Assembly (NCBI GenBank): GCA_950071875.1
Contig: CATMNW010000001.1
Location: forward strand, 1 to 40,786
Direction: 5' to 3'
Source of the DNA: an uncultured Erythrobacteraceae bacterium
Lineage (GTDB): Bacteria > Pseudomonadota > Alphaproteobacteria > Sphingomonadales > Sphingomonadaceae
Length of the DNA stretch: 40,786 nt
A program made the translations under genes and the position numbers. The notes under the pieces are model-generated. The model was not told the origin of the DNA and did no database searches. It worked only from the letters and a program-made list of their open reading frames with translations. Of the stretch, positions 25,281-33,830 are shown piece by piece (position 1 is the first letter of the stretch; every line of letters starts with the position of its first letter).

Positions 25281-26347
25281 GGCTGCAGATCCTCTCGCGC
25301 TACGGGCGCAAGGGCGCATCCAGTCGGGTACGCATGTTCCAGTATGTGCCCTGGCTGGAGGCGCATGGCTGGGATGTGTCGATCGCCCCCTTTTTCGATG
25401 ACGCCTATCTGACCGCGCAGTATGCTGGCGAAGGAACCCGTTCGCAGGTCGCGGCAGCCTATGCCCGTCGGTTGGGCCAATTGCGTGCGAGGCCCAAGCC
25501 CGATCTCATCTGGCTGGAAAAAGAAGCGCTCCCGATGATCCCGGCAGCAATCGAAAGGCGGCTGTTGCCCGCTCGGACTCCGATTGTCGCCGATTACGAC
25601 GATGCCGTCTTTCATTCCTACGATCTGCATCCGCGCGCTGCGGTTCGCCGGGTGCTCGGGCAGAAGATCGACAGGATCATGCAGCATGCGTCGCTGGTGC
25701 TTGCCGGCAACGAATATCTTGCCGTTCGCGCGAAGTCGGCCGGAGCCTCTCATGTCGAGATCGTGCCGACCGTGGTCGATGCAGACGCATACCGCACCCC
25801 GAGTGCGCCCCGTTCCGATACGGCCACCCGGATCGGCTGGGTCGGCACGCCGAGCACTTGGCGCGAATACCTGGTCCCGATGCTGCCGTTGTTGACCACC
25901 CTCGCCGAGCAACATGGGGCAAGGATTACCGTCATCGGCTCGGGCGCTCGCGACGTGCATCCGCTGGTCGATACGCTGGAGTGGAGCGAAGCTGCCGAGA
26001 TCGACCAGATCCATGGATTCGATATCGGGATCATGCCGCTCAATGAAACGCCTTGGGCGCTAGGCAAATGCGGCTACAAGCTGATCCAGTACATGGCATG
26101 CGCCAAGCCGGTGGTTGCCTCGCCCGTGGGAGTCAATCGCGAGATCGTGGAACACGGCGTCAACGGGTTTCTCGCCGATAGCAGCGAGGATTGGCGCATT
26201 GCACTCGAACGCCTGCTGCGCGATCGCGATTTGCGGTCGACCATGGGCGCGGTGGGCTGCCGAAAAGTGCTTCAGAGGTACAGTTTGCAAAGTCAGCAGG
26301 AGCGTGTCTCAAGCCTGCTTGCGGCCTGTGTCGAAGGTATTGATTGA
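25277..26347 (+). CDS. Glycosyltransferase family 4
   Basis: A 356-residue GT-B enzyme starting at GTG 25277, overlapping the asnB stop as GTGA; the longer in-frame upstream reading lies inside asnB and is not used. RLQILSRYGRKGASSRVRMF is the N-terminal signature, with PIVADYDDAVFHSYDLHP (a DYDDA motif) at about residue 107. The C-terminal domain has TRIGWVGTPSTWREYLVPM, ITVIGSGARDVHPL and the donor-binding GKCGYKLIQYMACAKPVVAS (about 261-280). This resembles GT4 enzymes annotated as EpsF/WcaI-like in sphingan and capsule loci. Substrate unknown. The stop overlaps the next gene (TGATG). Confidence 0.85.
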   Translation: MRLQILSRYGRKGASSRVRMFQYVPWLEAHGWDVSIAPFFDDAYLTAQYAGEGTRSQVAAAYARRLGQLRARPKPDLIWLEKEALPMIPAAIERRLLPARTPIVADYDDAVFHSYDLHPRAAVRRVLGQKIDRIMQHASLVLAGNEYLAVRAKSAGASHVEIVPTVVDADAYRTPSAPRSDTATRIGWVGTPSTWREYLVPMLPLLTTLAEQHGARITVIGSGARDVHPLVDTLEWSEAAEIDQIHGFDIGIMPLNETPWALGKCGYKLIQYMACAKPVVASPVGVNREIVEHGVNGFLADSSEDWRIALERLLRDRDLRSTMGAVGCRKVLQRYSLQSQQERVSSLLAACVEGID

Positions 26348-27402
26348 TGTTATATATTGCGATCTTCCTGGTCCTTGCGGTGCTCGCGCAGTCGCGACCG
26401 AAAGAGACGTACGTGCCGGCGCTGGTCGCGCTCTATCTGTTCGTCGCTTTCCGATGGGAGGTCGGATGCGACTGGCACGGATACCTTTATCAGTACCGGT
26501 TTTGGCAAGGCGATACGCTGAAAGACGCTCTGTTCAGCCGCGAACCTTTGTGGCGACCGATCTTTTTCCTGCAGCACCAGATAGGGCTGGAATATCAGTG
26601 GCTGAACGTTGTGGCCGCGATCCCATTTTTTGCAGGCATCCACGCCATTGCGCGGCGGGAGCCGAACCCTACCGCCTTCCTTGCGCTGGTGTTCCCGATC
26701 CTGATTCTCAACATGCCGATGTCTGCCATCCGGCAAAGTGTCGCGATCGGCATCATTTGCTACGCCTATCTTGCCTTTGTGGACAGGAAGACCATCCGAT
26801 ACGTGATCCTCGTTCTGATCGCGGCCGGATTTCATACGAGTGCGCTGCCGTTCGTGATCCTTGCGCTCTTCATCGGCCGCGAACTGAGTTGGCGAATGGT
26901 CGCAAGCGCGCTCGTCGTCGTCGTCCCGGCCGTTTTCCTGTTCGCCGGCAGCGATAGCGCCCAAATCGCTGCCCAGCGGTATCTTGGAACCGATATCGAA
27001 GCGAGCGGAGCCTATCTCAGGACGGGCACACTGGCCATCACCGGTCTGGCGTACCTGCTGCTGTTGAACCGCAGCTGGCGGGAAAAACACCCCAGATCGC
27101 ACCCGCTCGTGCTGATCGCTTCTGTCCTGATGATCATGACGATACCCTTGGTAATCTTTTCGACCGTGATCGGGGATCGCTACGCCTACTACATCATGCC
27201 CTTGCAAGCGACGATCCTCGCCCGCCTGCCCTATTTCGAGCAATTTAGGGACAAACCCGTAATCGCATGGCTGCCGTACATTGCCTTGGTGGGTGTGTTG
27301 CTGGTTTGGAGCTTGCTCTCGTCCCATTTTTCCTACTGCTACGCTCCCTACCTTACGTGGCTGTTCGGCACACAGGAATCGCGGTTGGGCATTTTCTATT
27401 GA
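26347..27402 (+). CDS. EpsG-family polysaccharide polymerase (second Wzy candidate)
   Basis: A 351-residue polytopic membrane protein from ATG 26347, overlapping the upstream stop; a TTG at 26344 is directly adjacent. YIAIFLVLAVLAQ is the first helix. The early loop FRWEVGCDWHGYLYQYRFWQ matches the EpsG signature (R-x2-VG-x-D-x3-Y). MSAIRQSVAIGIICYAYLAF and AAGFHTSALPFVILALF are the conserved middle segments, with an S-x-IRQ motif typical of the family. EpsG proteins polymerise undecaprenyl-linked repeat units. The locus already has a Wzy_C-type protein at 3711, so one may polymerise and the other ligate, or two polymers are made. It is followed by a 168-nt gap. Confidence 0.85.
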   Translation: MLYIAIFLVLAVLAQSRPKETYVPALVALYLFVAFRWEVGCDWHGYLYQYRFWQGDTLKDALFSREPLWRPIFFLQHQIGLEYQWLNVVAAIPFFAGIHAIARREPNPTAFLALVFPILILNMPMSAIRQSVAIGIICYAYLAFVDRKTIRYVILVLIAAGFHTSALPFVILALFIGRELSWRMVASALVVVVPAVFLFAGSDSAQIAAQRYLGTDIEASGAYLRTGTLAITGLAYLLLLNRSWREKHPRSHPLVLIASVLMIMTIPLVIFSTVIGDRYAYYIMPLQATILARLPYFEQFRDKPVIAWLPYIALVGVLLVWSLLSSHFSYCYAPYLTWLFGTQESRLGIFY

Positions 27403-27494
27403 GCGCTGTGCAATTGCGAAGGTGCGTCTGTTTGACTAGACGGCCAGTAAATGGGCGGTGGCGATTGCGCGCAACTCGTTGACGTAGCTTCAAA

Positions 27495-27518
27495 GGGCGT
27501 AACGACAGTTTTACGCCC
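27495..27518 (+). promoter_or_regulatory. Perfect 8-bp inverted repeat in the gap before the last glycosyltransferase
   Basis: GGGCGTAA (27495-27502) and TTACGCCC (27511-27518), separated by 8 nt, are fully complementary. No T-tract follows, so it is not a clear intrinsic terminator. It may be an operator or attenuator ahead of the 27571 gene. A GGCGCC palindrome pair lies just downstream. Confidence 0.4.
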
Positions 27519-27570
27519 GACAACCGAAGGCGCCGGGCGCCGAACTTTGCCTCGGGCGTGACAGGGTCGA

Positions 27571-28530
27571 TTGGAAACTCCGGAAATCTCGCACGGATCG
27601 GGCCAGGAACAGCATGCCTCGCTCGCAGGCGGCGCCCGCACGGGAGAACGGTTCGGCATCACGATCCTTACTCCAACGTGGGATCGCGCGTGCCTGCTAC
27701 CACGCTTGCATGAATCCATAGCCAGCCAGGTCAGCGCGGGGCTCGATGTCGAATGGCTGGTGATCGACGATGGATCGCGCGACGAAACTGCGCGGCTGGT
27801 GGTCGGGTGGGCGGAGCGATCCGATTTCCCGATCCGCTACGAGAAGATCCAGCATGGCGGGAAGCACCGTGCGCTCAACCGGGGGTTTGCGCTTGCGACC
27901 GGCGATTGGGTTGCAATCATCGATAGTGACGACTGGCTGATGGAAGGGGGCCTGCGCCGTCTTCATGACACGCTGCAGGCCGCACGTCGGGCGAATGCGA
28001 AAATCGCCTTCATGCCGATCAAGGTGATCGATCGGGATAGACAATACCGCTTCCGGCAGCCCAATCGCCGTGTCGATGTGTCGGAAAGATACGATACAGA
28101 GCCCGATTTCGACTGTACCTGCGCATTCCACAAAAGCCTGCAACCGATCGCGCTGCGAGAATTCGGGGACGAGAAATTTCTCGCCGAAGCATCGCTCGTG
28201 CACAACCTCCCGGCCGGGGTCGGCGCGTATTTGTCGGATGCCGTCTGTGTCGCGGTCGAATATCAGCCCGATGGGCTCTCGGCGACCATCCTGCGACAAC
28301 GAATGGATTCTCCGGTCGGAGCCACATTCACGTACCAATCGATTTTCCGCAATTCGGCCAGGATGCCCACGCGCTTGCGGTCGCTGGTGAACTACGCACG
28401 GTTCTGGTGGCACGCGCGATTGTCAGGCCGCACCCCGTGCAAACCGCAAGGCTTGATTCAGGCGCTGGTGATTCCGGCGGCTCTACCGCTCGCCATCGTC
28501 GACAAGATACGCACCCGAGCGAAGGACTAG
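27571..28530 (+). CDS. Glycosyltransferase family 2
   Basis: A 319-residue GT-A enzyme. After a roughly 28-residue variable N-terminus come FGITILTPTWDRACLLPRLH, VEWLVIDDGSRDETARLV and IQHGGKHRALNRGFALATGD. The metal-binding IIDSDDWLMEGGL is at about residue 115-127. The sequence resembles the group of GT2 proteins in which GGKHRALN follows the first strand, found in capsule loci of many bacteria. The start is taken as TTG 27571 (AGGG upstream); no in-frame ATG lies before the catalytic core, so the start is approximate. It is the last gene of the plus-strand polysaccharide run and its stop overlaps the stop of the convergent gene (CTAG, 28527-28530). Confidence 0.85.
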   Translation: METPEISHGSGQEQHASLAGGARTGERFGITILTPTWDRACLLPRLHESIASQVSAGLDVEWLVIDDGSRDETARLVVGWAERSDFPIRYEKIQHGGKHRALNRGFALATGDWVAIIDSDDWLMEGGLRRLHDTLQAARRANAKIAFMPIKVIDRDRQYRFRQPNRRVDVSERYDTEPDFDCTCAFHKSLQPIALREFGDEKFLAEASLVHNLPAGVGAYLSDAVCVAVEYQPDGLSATILRQRMDSPVGATFTYQSIFRNSARMPTRLRSLVNYARFWWHARLSGRTPCKPQGLIQALVIPAALPLAIVDKIRTRAKD

Positions 28531-29087
28531 TCGTCCGACGCGCTGGGTTTGGGCAGCGGCGTTTCGGCTACTTCGGACTCACGTTCCTTTTCGAGCCGTT
28601 CCATATATTCGCGCTCGATCATCTCCACCCGCGCCTGCTCGGCAGCCGCATCCTCGTCGATGGTCGACAGGCGCTCGGCCCGCGCTTCGGCGATCAGCTG
28701 GCTGAAGCGTGCGGCGGAGCCGCCTTCGCGTGCCTCGTAGGCGGCATCGATCATCTTCTGCGTGCAGCCGGTGAAGCCCATGGCACCCGTGGGTGAGCAA
28801 CTCATCGCACCGAAATCGCCGACGAATTTGAAGGCTTCGACGCGCTGCGCCCACGCCGTGTTCGCCGGATCGTCGCTATAGCGCAGCGATTCGGGGATAC
28901 GGTAGCGCTCGCTCTCGTCGACCACGGCGCAGACCACAATCTCGCCATCTACGGCGGGCGGGCACGGATCTTCGCCATAGACGATTACCATGTTGACCCG
29001 GTCGCCTGCATCGTCCTGCGCGGAAGCGGACGTAGTGCCCGCGAATGCAGCCAAAGCGGCGAATGTAGCGATTGCGATATTCTTCAT
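28527..29087 (-). CDS. Secreted hypothetical protein conserved in sphingomonads
   Basis: A 186-residue protein with a clear signal peptide (KNIAIATFAALAAFAGTTSASAQ). The mature part has DPCPPAVDGEIVVCAVVDES followed by ERYRIPESLR, a pattern I recall from periplasmic proteins of unknown function in Sphingomonadales. It contains two further Cys (SCSPTGAMGFTGCTQ), so two disulfides are possible, and a long charged C-terminal helix (about 135-175, AAAEQARVEMIEREYMERLE). No enzyme motif is visible. It is convergent with the glycosyltransferase at 27571 and shares its stop region. The nearby dsbB homologue could oxidise it (inference). Confidence 0.75.
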   Translation of the reverse strand: MKNIAIATFAALAAFAGTTSASAQDDAGDRVNMVIVYGEDPCPPAVDGEIVVCAVVDESERYRIPESLRYSDDPANTAWAQRVEAFKFVGDFGAMSCSPTGAMGFTGCTQKMIDAAYEAREGGSAARFSQLIAEARAERLSTIDEDAAAEQARVEMIEREYMERLEKERESEVAETPLPKPSASDD

Positions 29088-29197
29088 CTGGGGCCTCTGC
29101 GGCTTGGGGAATGCGTGTGCCTTCGTCGATAGCATAAACGGCGTGAATGGCTGAACCATGACTGAAGCTATCGACGGTGCGTCTGGGTTCCCGCGCC

Positions 29198-29716
29198 TCA
29201 GACGCGTTCGCTGAGCCGGATGGCTGCGCGGCAGCCAAGCCGGATCGCGGCGGAGAGCAGCGGGTAGGCGGGCGCCTGCTCGGCCCCGGCGGCGATCGCG
29301 GCGTCGTGATGCTCTCGCTCGTCCTCGCGGAAGCGTTCGATCATGTCGCGCAGTTCGGGATCTTCGTCGGTCTCGTCGAGACGGTCGAGCTGCCGCGAAT
29401 AGTGGAGGTCGATTTCGGTCTCGACCGCTGCCGTGCACGCCATCGCCGCCTTCGGACCGATCAGCGCGGTCGCCGCCCCGAGTGCGTAGCCTGCAACCGA
29501 CCAGACCGGGTGCAGCGCAGTGGGGCGCACTCCGCGCTGTGCCATCAGCGCGTTGAAGGCTTCATGGTGATCGTCTTCCTGCCGGGCCATCGCCGCGATC
29601 TCGCCCGAGTTGGGTGCGCGATCGCCCATGACCGCGAGCTGCCCGCCATAAATGCGCGTGGCACCGAATTCGCCGGCCTGGTCGACCCGGATCATCCGTT
29701 CGATCTCGTCTTTCAT
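29198..29716 (-). CDS. coq7: Demethoxyubiquinone hydroxylase family protein
   Basis: A 172-residue di-iron carboxylate protein. It shows the two E-x-x-H type helices of the Coq7 family: VDQAGEFGATRIYGGQ, MARQEDDHHEAFNALM, TAAVETEIDLHYSRQL and FREDEREHHDAA. Those Glu and His residues bind iron. Coq7 hydroxylates demethoxyubiquinone in the penultimate step of ubiquinone synthesis, at the inner membrane. Length matches the short bacterial form. It starts at ATG 29716, 6 nt after the stop of the dsbB homologue, so the two are probably cotranscribed. Confidence 0.93.
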   Translation of the reverse strand: MKDEIERMIRVDQAGEFGATRIYGGQLAVMGDRAPNSGEIAAMARQEDDHHEAFNALMAQRGVRPTALHPVWSVAGYALGAATALIGPKAAMACTAAVETEIDLHYSRQLDRLDETDEDPELRDMIERFREDEREHHDAAIAAGAEQAPAYPLLSAAIRLGCRAAIRLSERV

Positions 29717-29722
29717 GGCGCT

Positions 29723-30193
29723 TTATCGTTTCCTTGCGAGCAGCACGAGCGCAGCGATGCCCGCCGCGCACGAGATGATGAAATTGAACCCTGCCAGCGA
29801 AACGCCCAGCAGCGTCCATTGTGCCGTGTCGCACCGAATGAGCGGCGTCGCGAGGATAGCGTCCATCGCACTCCCACCGCCTGCATGCGGGATGGAGGCG
29901 CATTTCGTGACGCCTTCCCACCAGCCATATTCGACCCCGGCGTGGAAGCCGCCGATCAGGCCCGAAGCGATGATCGCCAGCGCGCCGAGCGCCACCCACA
30001 ACCGATGCGGAGGGGCGATGAAGGCCAGAACCGCGAAAGCGAGTGCGACAAAATGCGGATACCGTTGCCACCAGCACATCTCGCAGGGGTAGAGCCCGAA
30101 GCCATACTGGCTGACATAGGCTCCGCCGAGCAGCAGCGCAGGCGCCAGCAAAACGATCCAGCGCGCGGCGCGGGCGGACGGCGTATCGATCAT
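29723..30193 (-). CDS. dsbB: Disulfide bond formation protein B family
   Basis: A 156-residue inner-membrane protein with four membrane helices. The first periplasmic pair is the redox CEMC in LYPCEMCWWQRYPH (about residue 37-40). The second pair is CASIP (about 98) and IRCD (about 119), as in DsbB/DsbI. It re-oxidises a periplasmic thiol oxidase and passes electrons to quinone. It sits between the S41 protease and coq7 genes in a minus-strand run. No dsbA is in the window. Confidence 0.92.
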   Translation of the reverse strand: MIDTPSARAARWIVLLAPALLLGGAYVSQYGFGLYPCEMCWWQRYPHFVALAFAVLAFIAPPHRLWVALGALAIIASGLIGGFHAGVEYGWWEGVTKCASIPHAGGGSAMDAILATPLIRCDTAQWTLLGVSLAGFNFIISCAAGIAALVLLARKR

Positions 30194-30209
30194 GCCTTCG
30201 CGCTCCCGC

Positions 30210-31547
30210 CTATTTCAGCAGCGCAACCGAACTCGCGGTAGTCCGGCGCAGCGTCTTGATCGCGTAGTCGAGCTGGAAATCCTCGATCCCCTGCTCCTTC
30301 AGCTGTTCCGACGTCTGCGAGAAACGCGGATCCGCCTTGAGGTCGCGTTCAAGATCGTCGTCCTTCAGGTCGGCCTCGTTGATCAGGTGCCCGCGCAGGT
30401 CGCTTTCGCGCAGCTGATACTTCATCCGCCGCTCCATATCGGGGTCCGAGATCTGCGGCACGCGGATGTCGGGCTTGATCCCGCCTTCCTGCACCGAATG
30501 GCCCGAAGGCGTATAGTAGCGCGCGGTGGTCAGCTTGAGCGCGGCATCGTCGCCCAGCGGGACGAGCGACTGGACGCTGCCCTTGCCGAAGCTGCGTTCG
30601 CCCATGATCAGCGCGCGGCGGTGATCCTGCAATGCGCCGGCGACGATCTCGCTCGCCGAGGCGGAGCCCGCGTCGATCAGCACGATCAGCGGCACGTTGG
30701 GGGCGATCTGCCCGCGGAACATCGTTTCCGAATTGTAGGTGATCGATTCCCCCCGGGCCCGTCCGCGCTGCGACACGATCCGGCCTTCGTCGAGGAACAG
30801 GTCCGACAGCGCGACCGCCTCGTCGAGCGAACCGCCGGGGTTGGACCGCAAGTCGAGGATCAGGCCGTTGACCTTGCCGCCGACTTCCTTCTGGATCTCA
30901 CCCCACGCAGCGTAGACATCGGCCCCGACATCGCGCGAGAATTCGTTGACGGTAATAATCCCGATACCCCCGTCGGCGACGGTATGGGTCACCGGCTCGA
31001 GCTCGATCACGCCGCGCGTCACGGTGGTTTCGATTGGCTCCTCGCTGCCCGGGCGGAAGATCGTCAGGTTGATCGACGTGCCCGCAGGGCCGCGCATCTG
31101 GGACACCGCATCGTCCAGATCGCCGCCGTAGATCAGCTTTCCATTCAGATGGGTGATGAAGTCGCCCGCCTTGATCCCGGCCTTTTCGGCGGGGCTGCCG
31201 CGGAACGGGCTGACGACCTTGACTGCGCCCTCTTCCATCACGACCGACAGGCCAAGGCCCGAGTAATTGCCGTCGATCAGCGTCTCGAGGCGCTGGAGGT
31301 CGGCTCCGTCGAGATAGGCGGAATGCGGATCGAGGCTGGCGAGCATGCCGTCGATCGCGCCACGGATCAGCTTGTCGTCGTCGACCGGATCGACATAGCT
31401 CGCCTTGATCCGCTGGTAGGTCGCGAACAGCTTGGCGAATTCAGGCGCGACGCGGCTGTCGACCTGCGCCATCCCGGCGGTGGCAATCGGGACCATGGCG
31501 AGCGCGGAGACAAACGCGAGCGAGCGGGCGACGACGGGCAGTTTCAT
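30210..31547 (-). CDS. S41 C-terminal processing peptidase (CtpA type)
   Basis: About 445 residues from ATG 31547 (AAAAGG 9 nt upstream); in-frame ATGs at 31568 and 31589 would lengthen the N-terminus. A signal peptide (VVARSLAFVSALAMVPIATA) is followed by FAKLFATYQRIKASYVD and GAIDGMLASLDPHSAYL. The PDZ domain has YSGLGLSVVMEEGAVKVVSP and GSPAEKAGIKAGDFITHLNG. The catalytic domain has LILDLRSNPGGSLDEAV, the serine region GSASASEIVAGALQDHRRAL and the lysine in GERSFGKGSVQSL. This is a periplasmic protease that trims proteins at their C-termini. It lies downstream of the EnvC-like gene, a common alphaproteobacterial order linked to cell-wall hydrolase control. Confidence 0.93.
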   Translation of the reverse strand: MKLPVVARSLAFVSALAMVPIATAGMAQVDSRVAPEFAKLFATYQRIKASYVDPVDDDKLIRGAIDGMLASLDPHSAYLDGADLQRLETLIDGNYSGLGLSVVMEEGAVKVVSPFRGSPAEKAGIKAGDFITHLNGKLIYGGDLDDAVSQMRGPAGTSINLTIFRPGSEEPIETTVTRGVIELEPVTHTVADGGIGIITVNEFSRDVGADVYAAWGEIQKEVGGKVNGLILDLRSNPGGSLDEAVALSDLFLDEGRIVSQRGRARGESITYNSETMFRGQIAPNVPLIVLIDAGSASASEIVAGALQDHRRALIMGERSFGKGSVQSLVPLGDDAALKLTTARYYTPSGHSVQEGGIKPDIRVPQISDPDMERRMKYQLRESDLRGHLINEADLKDDDLERDLKADPRFSQTSEQLKEQGIEDFQLDYAIKTLRRTTASSVALLK

Positions 31548-31646
31548 AGTGGCAAGCCTTTTGGACATTCGCCCCCGTCTATCGCGCACGAGCGGTTAAC
31601 GCCAGATGGCCGTTGTGCGGGGTACGATGCGTTTCAGCGCGGGACT

Positions 31647-32885
31647 TTACCGGCCGAGATGATCGAGAGGATTGGCCGGACGCCCGCCGAGACGCAGTTC
31701 GAACCCGACCGGGCCACCTCGCGGCGGGGCCACACCGAGCGGCGCACCTTCGACCAGTTCGTCTCCCACGCCCACATCGGTGCGGGCAAGACCGGTAATC
31801 AGGCTGGTCCAGCCGTCGGGATGTTCGATGATCACGATCCGGTCGTATCCCCTGAAGGGACCGGCAAAGGCCACCCGACCGGGAGCCGGGGTCACGACTT
31901 GCGCGCCACCCGCCGCGCGAATCGTCACCCCTTCGGAGCGGCCCCCGCTGGAATCGACCGACCCGAATCCACGCAGCGTCCGCCCGTCGACCGGCAAGCG
32001 GAGCCCGGCAGGCGGTTGCGCAGCCTGTTTCGTCGCGGGCGGAAGGCGCTGGGCGTTCCCCGGCGCGCGCGCCTGTGCGGGCTGCGCGGGACGGATCAGC
32101 GGTCCGGGCAATTCGGCGAGCTCTTCACGCAGCGTACCTGCGGCATCGATCCGCGCCACCAGGCCATCGAGATCGCGCGCCTGTTCGGCATAGGCAAGGG
32201 CGCGCTCCTCCTGTCGATCGGCCTCTCCCCCACGCCGACGTGCGGCCAGCCGCTTACGCGTCTCGATCGCGGCAAGTTGGCTCCGGCGCGTCGCCAGGCG
32301 CTCTTCTTCCTCGGCGAGCCCCGTCAACACGGTTTCGGCCTTCCGGCGCAGGCCGCGGCTGCGGTCGATCTCGCTGCGCAGTGCGGCGGTGCGGCCCCGG
32401 ACTTGGGGGATCGTCGTTTCAAGCACGGCGCGCAGATACATGCTCTCGCGGATCGATCCGGGCCGGAAAACCGACAGCACCAGCGGCCGACGGGAAAAAT
32501 TCTGCAATGCGCCGGTCAGACGGATCAGCGGCTCGCGCCGCTCGCCCAGCCGCGCATTAAGCGCGTCCTGCTGCCGCCGGATCAGCGTCAGCTGCCCCTT
32601 CGCGACGGCGATCTCCGCCTCGGTTTCCTGGATTCGCGCGGCGAGCGCGGCGGACTGGCTGGCGATCTTGTCCGCCTCCACCTTGGCTTGCGCGGCGGCA
32701 GCTTCGAGCGAGCGGCCCCGTTTGGCTGCCTGCTGCGACGCGCGCTCGGCGCGCTGGATCGCGGCGCGCACCTCGTCGGTGGTCTCGAACGCACCCAGGC
32801 CCTGCTGGCTGCGTACCTGCGGGGCGAGCGCTACGGCAGCAAGCACCGCCAGCGGCGCGAGGAGAAGGGCGAAGCGTTGAACCAT
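31647..32885 (-). CDS. EnvC-like murein hydrolase activator with degenerate LytM domain
   Basis: A 412-residue exported protein. A signal peptide (FALLLAPLAVLAAVALAPQV) is followed by two long coiled-coil stretches (about 35-105 and 160-230, rich in A/E/R) and a Pro/Ala linker. The C-terminal LytM/M23 domain covers about 295-410. The metal ligands are missing: the usual H-x3-D position reads GVTIRAAGGA and the usual H-x-H reads GFELRLG. The domain should therefore bind and activate amidases, as EnvC does, and not cleave peptidoglycan itself. It starts 6 nt after the rlmH stop, so the two are probably cotranscribed. By contrast, the plus-strand M23 protein at 34769 keeps all ligands. Confidence 0.88.
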   Translation of the reverse strand: MVQRFALLLAPLAVLAAVALAPQVRSQQGLGAFETTDEVRAAIQRAERASQQAAKRGRSLEAAAAQAKVEADKIASQSAALAARIQETEAEIAVAKGQLTLIRRQQDALNARLGERREPLIRLTGALQNFSRRPLVLSVFRPGSIRESMYLRAVLETTIPQVRGRTAALRSEIDRSRGLRRKAETVLTGLAEEEERLATRRSQLAAIETRKRLAARRRGGEADRQEERALAYAEQARDLDGLVARIDAAGTLREELAELPGPLIRPAQPAQARAPGNAQRLPPATKQAAQPPAGLRLPVDGRTLRGFGSVDSSGGRSEGVTIRAAGGAQVVTPAPGRVAFAGPFRGYDRIVIIEHPDGWTSLITGLARTDVGVGDELVEGAPLGVAPPRGGPVGFELRLGGRPANPLDHLGR

Positions 32886-32891
32886 CGAAGC

Positions 32892-33314
32892 CTACCCTGC
32901 CCGATGATAGGGATGGCCTGCAAGAATGCTCGTTGCGCGATAGAGCTGTTCGGCGAGCATCGCGCGCGCCAGCAGATGCGGCCAGGTGGCGCTCCCGAAG
33001 GCGAGCAGCAGGTCGGCTTCGGCACGCTGTTCCTCGGAATGGCCGTCGGCGGCGCCGATCAGGAAGCGCGTTTCGCGGATGCCCCCGTCGCGCCATTCGC
33101 CGAGGATTGTCGCCAGTTTCTCCGACGGGAGATCGCGACCCTTTTCATCGAGCGCGACGGTGCGAACGGGCTCTTTCGGGGGCGGAATGCGGCCCCCGGT
33201 CTCGGGCAGTTCGGTCAGCTTGGTATCCCACGCGATCCGCGTGAAGTAGCGGTTCACCAGCTCGGCCTCGGGCGATCGGCCGATCTTGCCGCGCGCAATG
33301 ATGTGGAGCAGCAC
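32892..33314 (-). CDS. rlmH: 23S rRNA (pseudouridine1915-N3)-methyltransferase
   Basis: A 140-residue SPOUT methyltransferase. LHIIARGKIGRSPEAELVNR is the RlmH start. The trefoil-knot SAM-binding end has RFLIGAADGHSEEQRAEADL and ARAMLAEQLYRATSILAGHP, closing with YHRAG, the conserved C-terminus. It methylates Psi1915 in helix 69 of 23S rRNA. Length is close to the usual 155. It lies between rsfS and the envC-like gene in the widespread nadD-rsfS-rlmH order. Confidence 0.96.
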   Translation of the reverse strand: MLLHIIARGKIGRSPEAELVNRYFTRIAWDTKLTELPETGGRIPPPKEPVRTVALDEKGRDLPSEKLATILGEWRDGGIRETRFLIGAADGHSEEQRAEADLLLAFGSATWPHLLARAMLAEQLYRATSILAGHPYHRAG

Positions 33315-33347
33315 TGGTCAGCGGGCGGGCACAGCCTGGCGAAAAAG

Positions 33348-33794
33348 CTAGGCGTTGCCCCCCGCGGCCAACTTCTCGTCGTCGCCGAAGGACCACATGC
33401 GTTCGATGTTGTAGAAGCTGCGCACCTCGGGGCGGAACAGGTGGACGACCACGTCGCCAGCGTCGATCACGACCCAGTCGGCAGCGGGCAGGCCTTCGAG
33501 ACGGATCGGGCCGTACCCATCCTGCTTCATCTTTTCCGCCAGTTTCTGCGCGATCGAGGCAACCTGACGGGTCGAACGACCCGACGCGACAACCATGTGA
33601 TCGGCGATGCTCGATTTGCCTTCGAGATCGATGCTCACGATGTCCTGCGCTTGATCGTCGTCCAGATGCTGCATCACCAGCGCGTGCAGCGCATCGGAGC
33701 GATCACCGGTCAAGGCGGGCGCTTTCTTGGCGGCCCTGGCGGGCGCTGTGTCGGCGTGCGCGTGTGTCATGGGCGGGGTCGATACTCCTGTCAT
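33348..33794 (-). CDS. rsfS: Ribosome silencing factor
   Basis: A 148-residue RsfS/Iojap protein. A short Ala/Thr-rich N-terminal tail precedes the core: DIVSIDLEGKSSIADHMVVA, GRSTRQVASIAQKLAEKMKQ, GLPAADWVVIDAGDVVVHLF and RPEVRSFYNIERMWS. It binds ribosomal protein L14 and blocks subunit joining in starvation. ATG 33770 (M9) is an alternative start; neither has a good ribosome site. It is flanked by nadD and rlmH, the typical order. Confidence 0.95.
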   Translation of the reverse strand: MTGVSTPPMTHAHADTAPARAAKKAPALTGDRSDALHALVMQHLDDDQAQDIVSIDLEGKSSIADHMVVASGRSTRQVASIAQKLAEKMKQDGYGPIRLEGLPAADWVVIDAGDVVVHLFRPEVRSFYNIERMWSFGDDEKLAAGGNA

Positions 33795-33830
33795 TCCAAG
33801 GATATGGGAATGGCCGGGAGCATATGCGAG

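Noticed and set aside
27530..27560. Repeated GGCGCC near the last gap as a possible recombination site
   Set aside because: Two short GC hexamers are expected by chance at this base composition.
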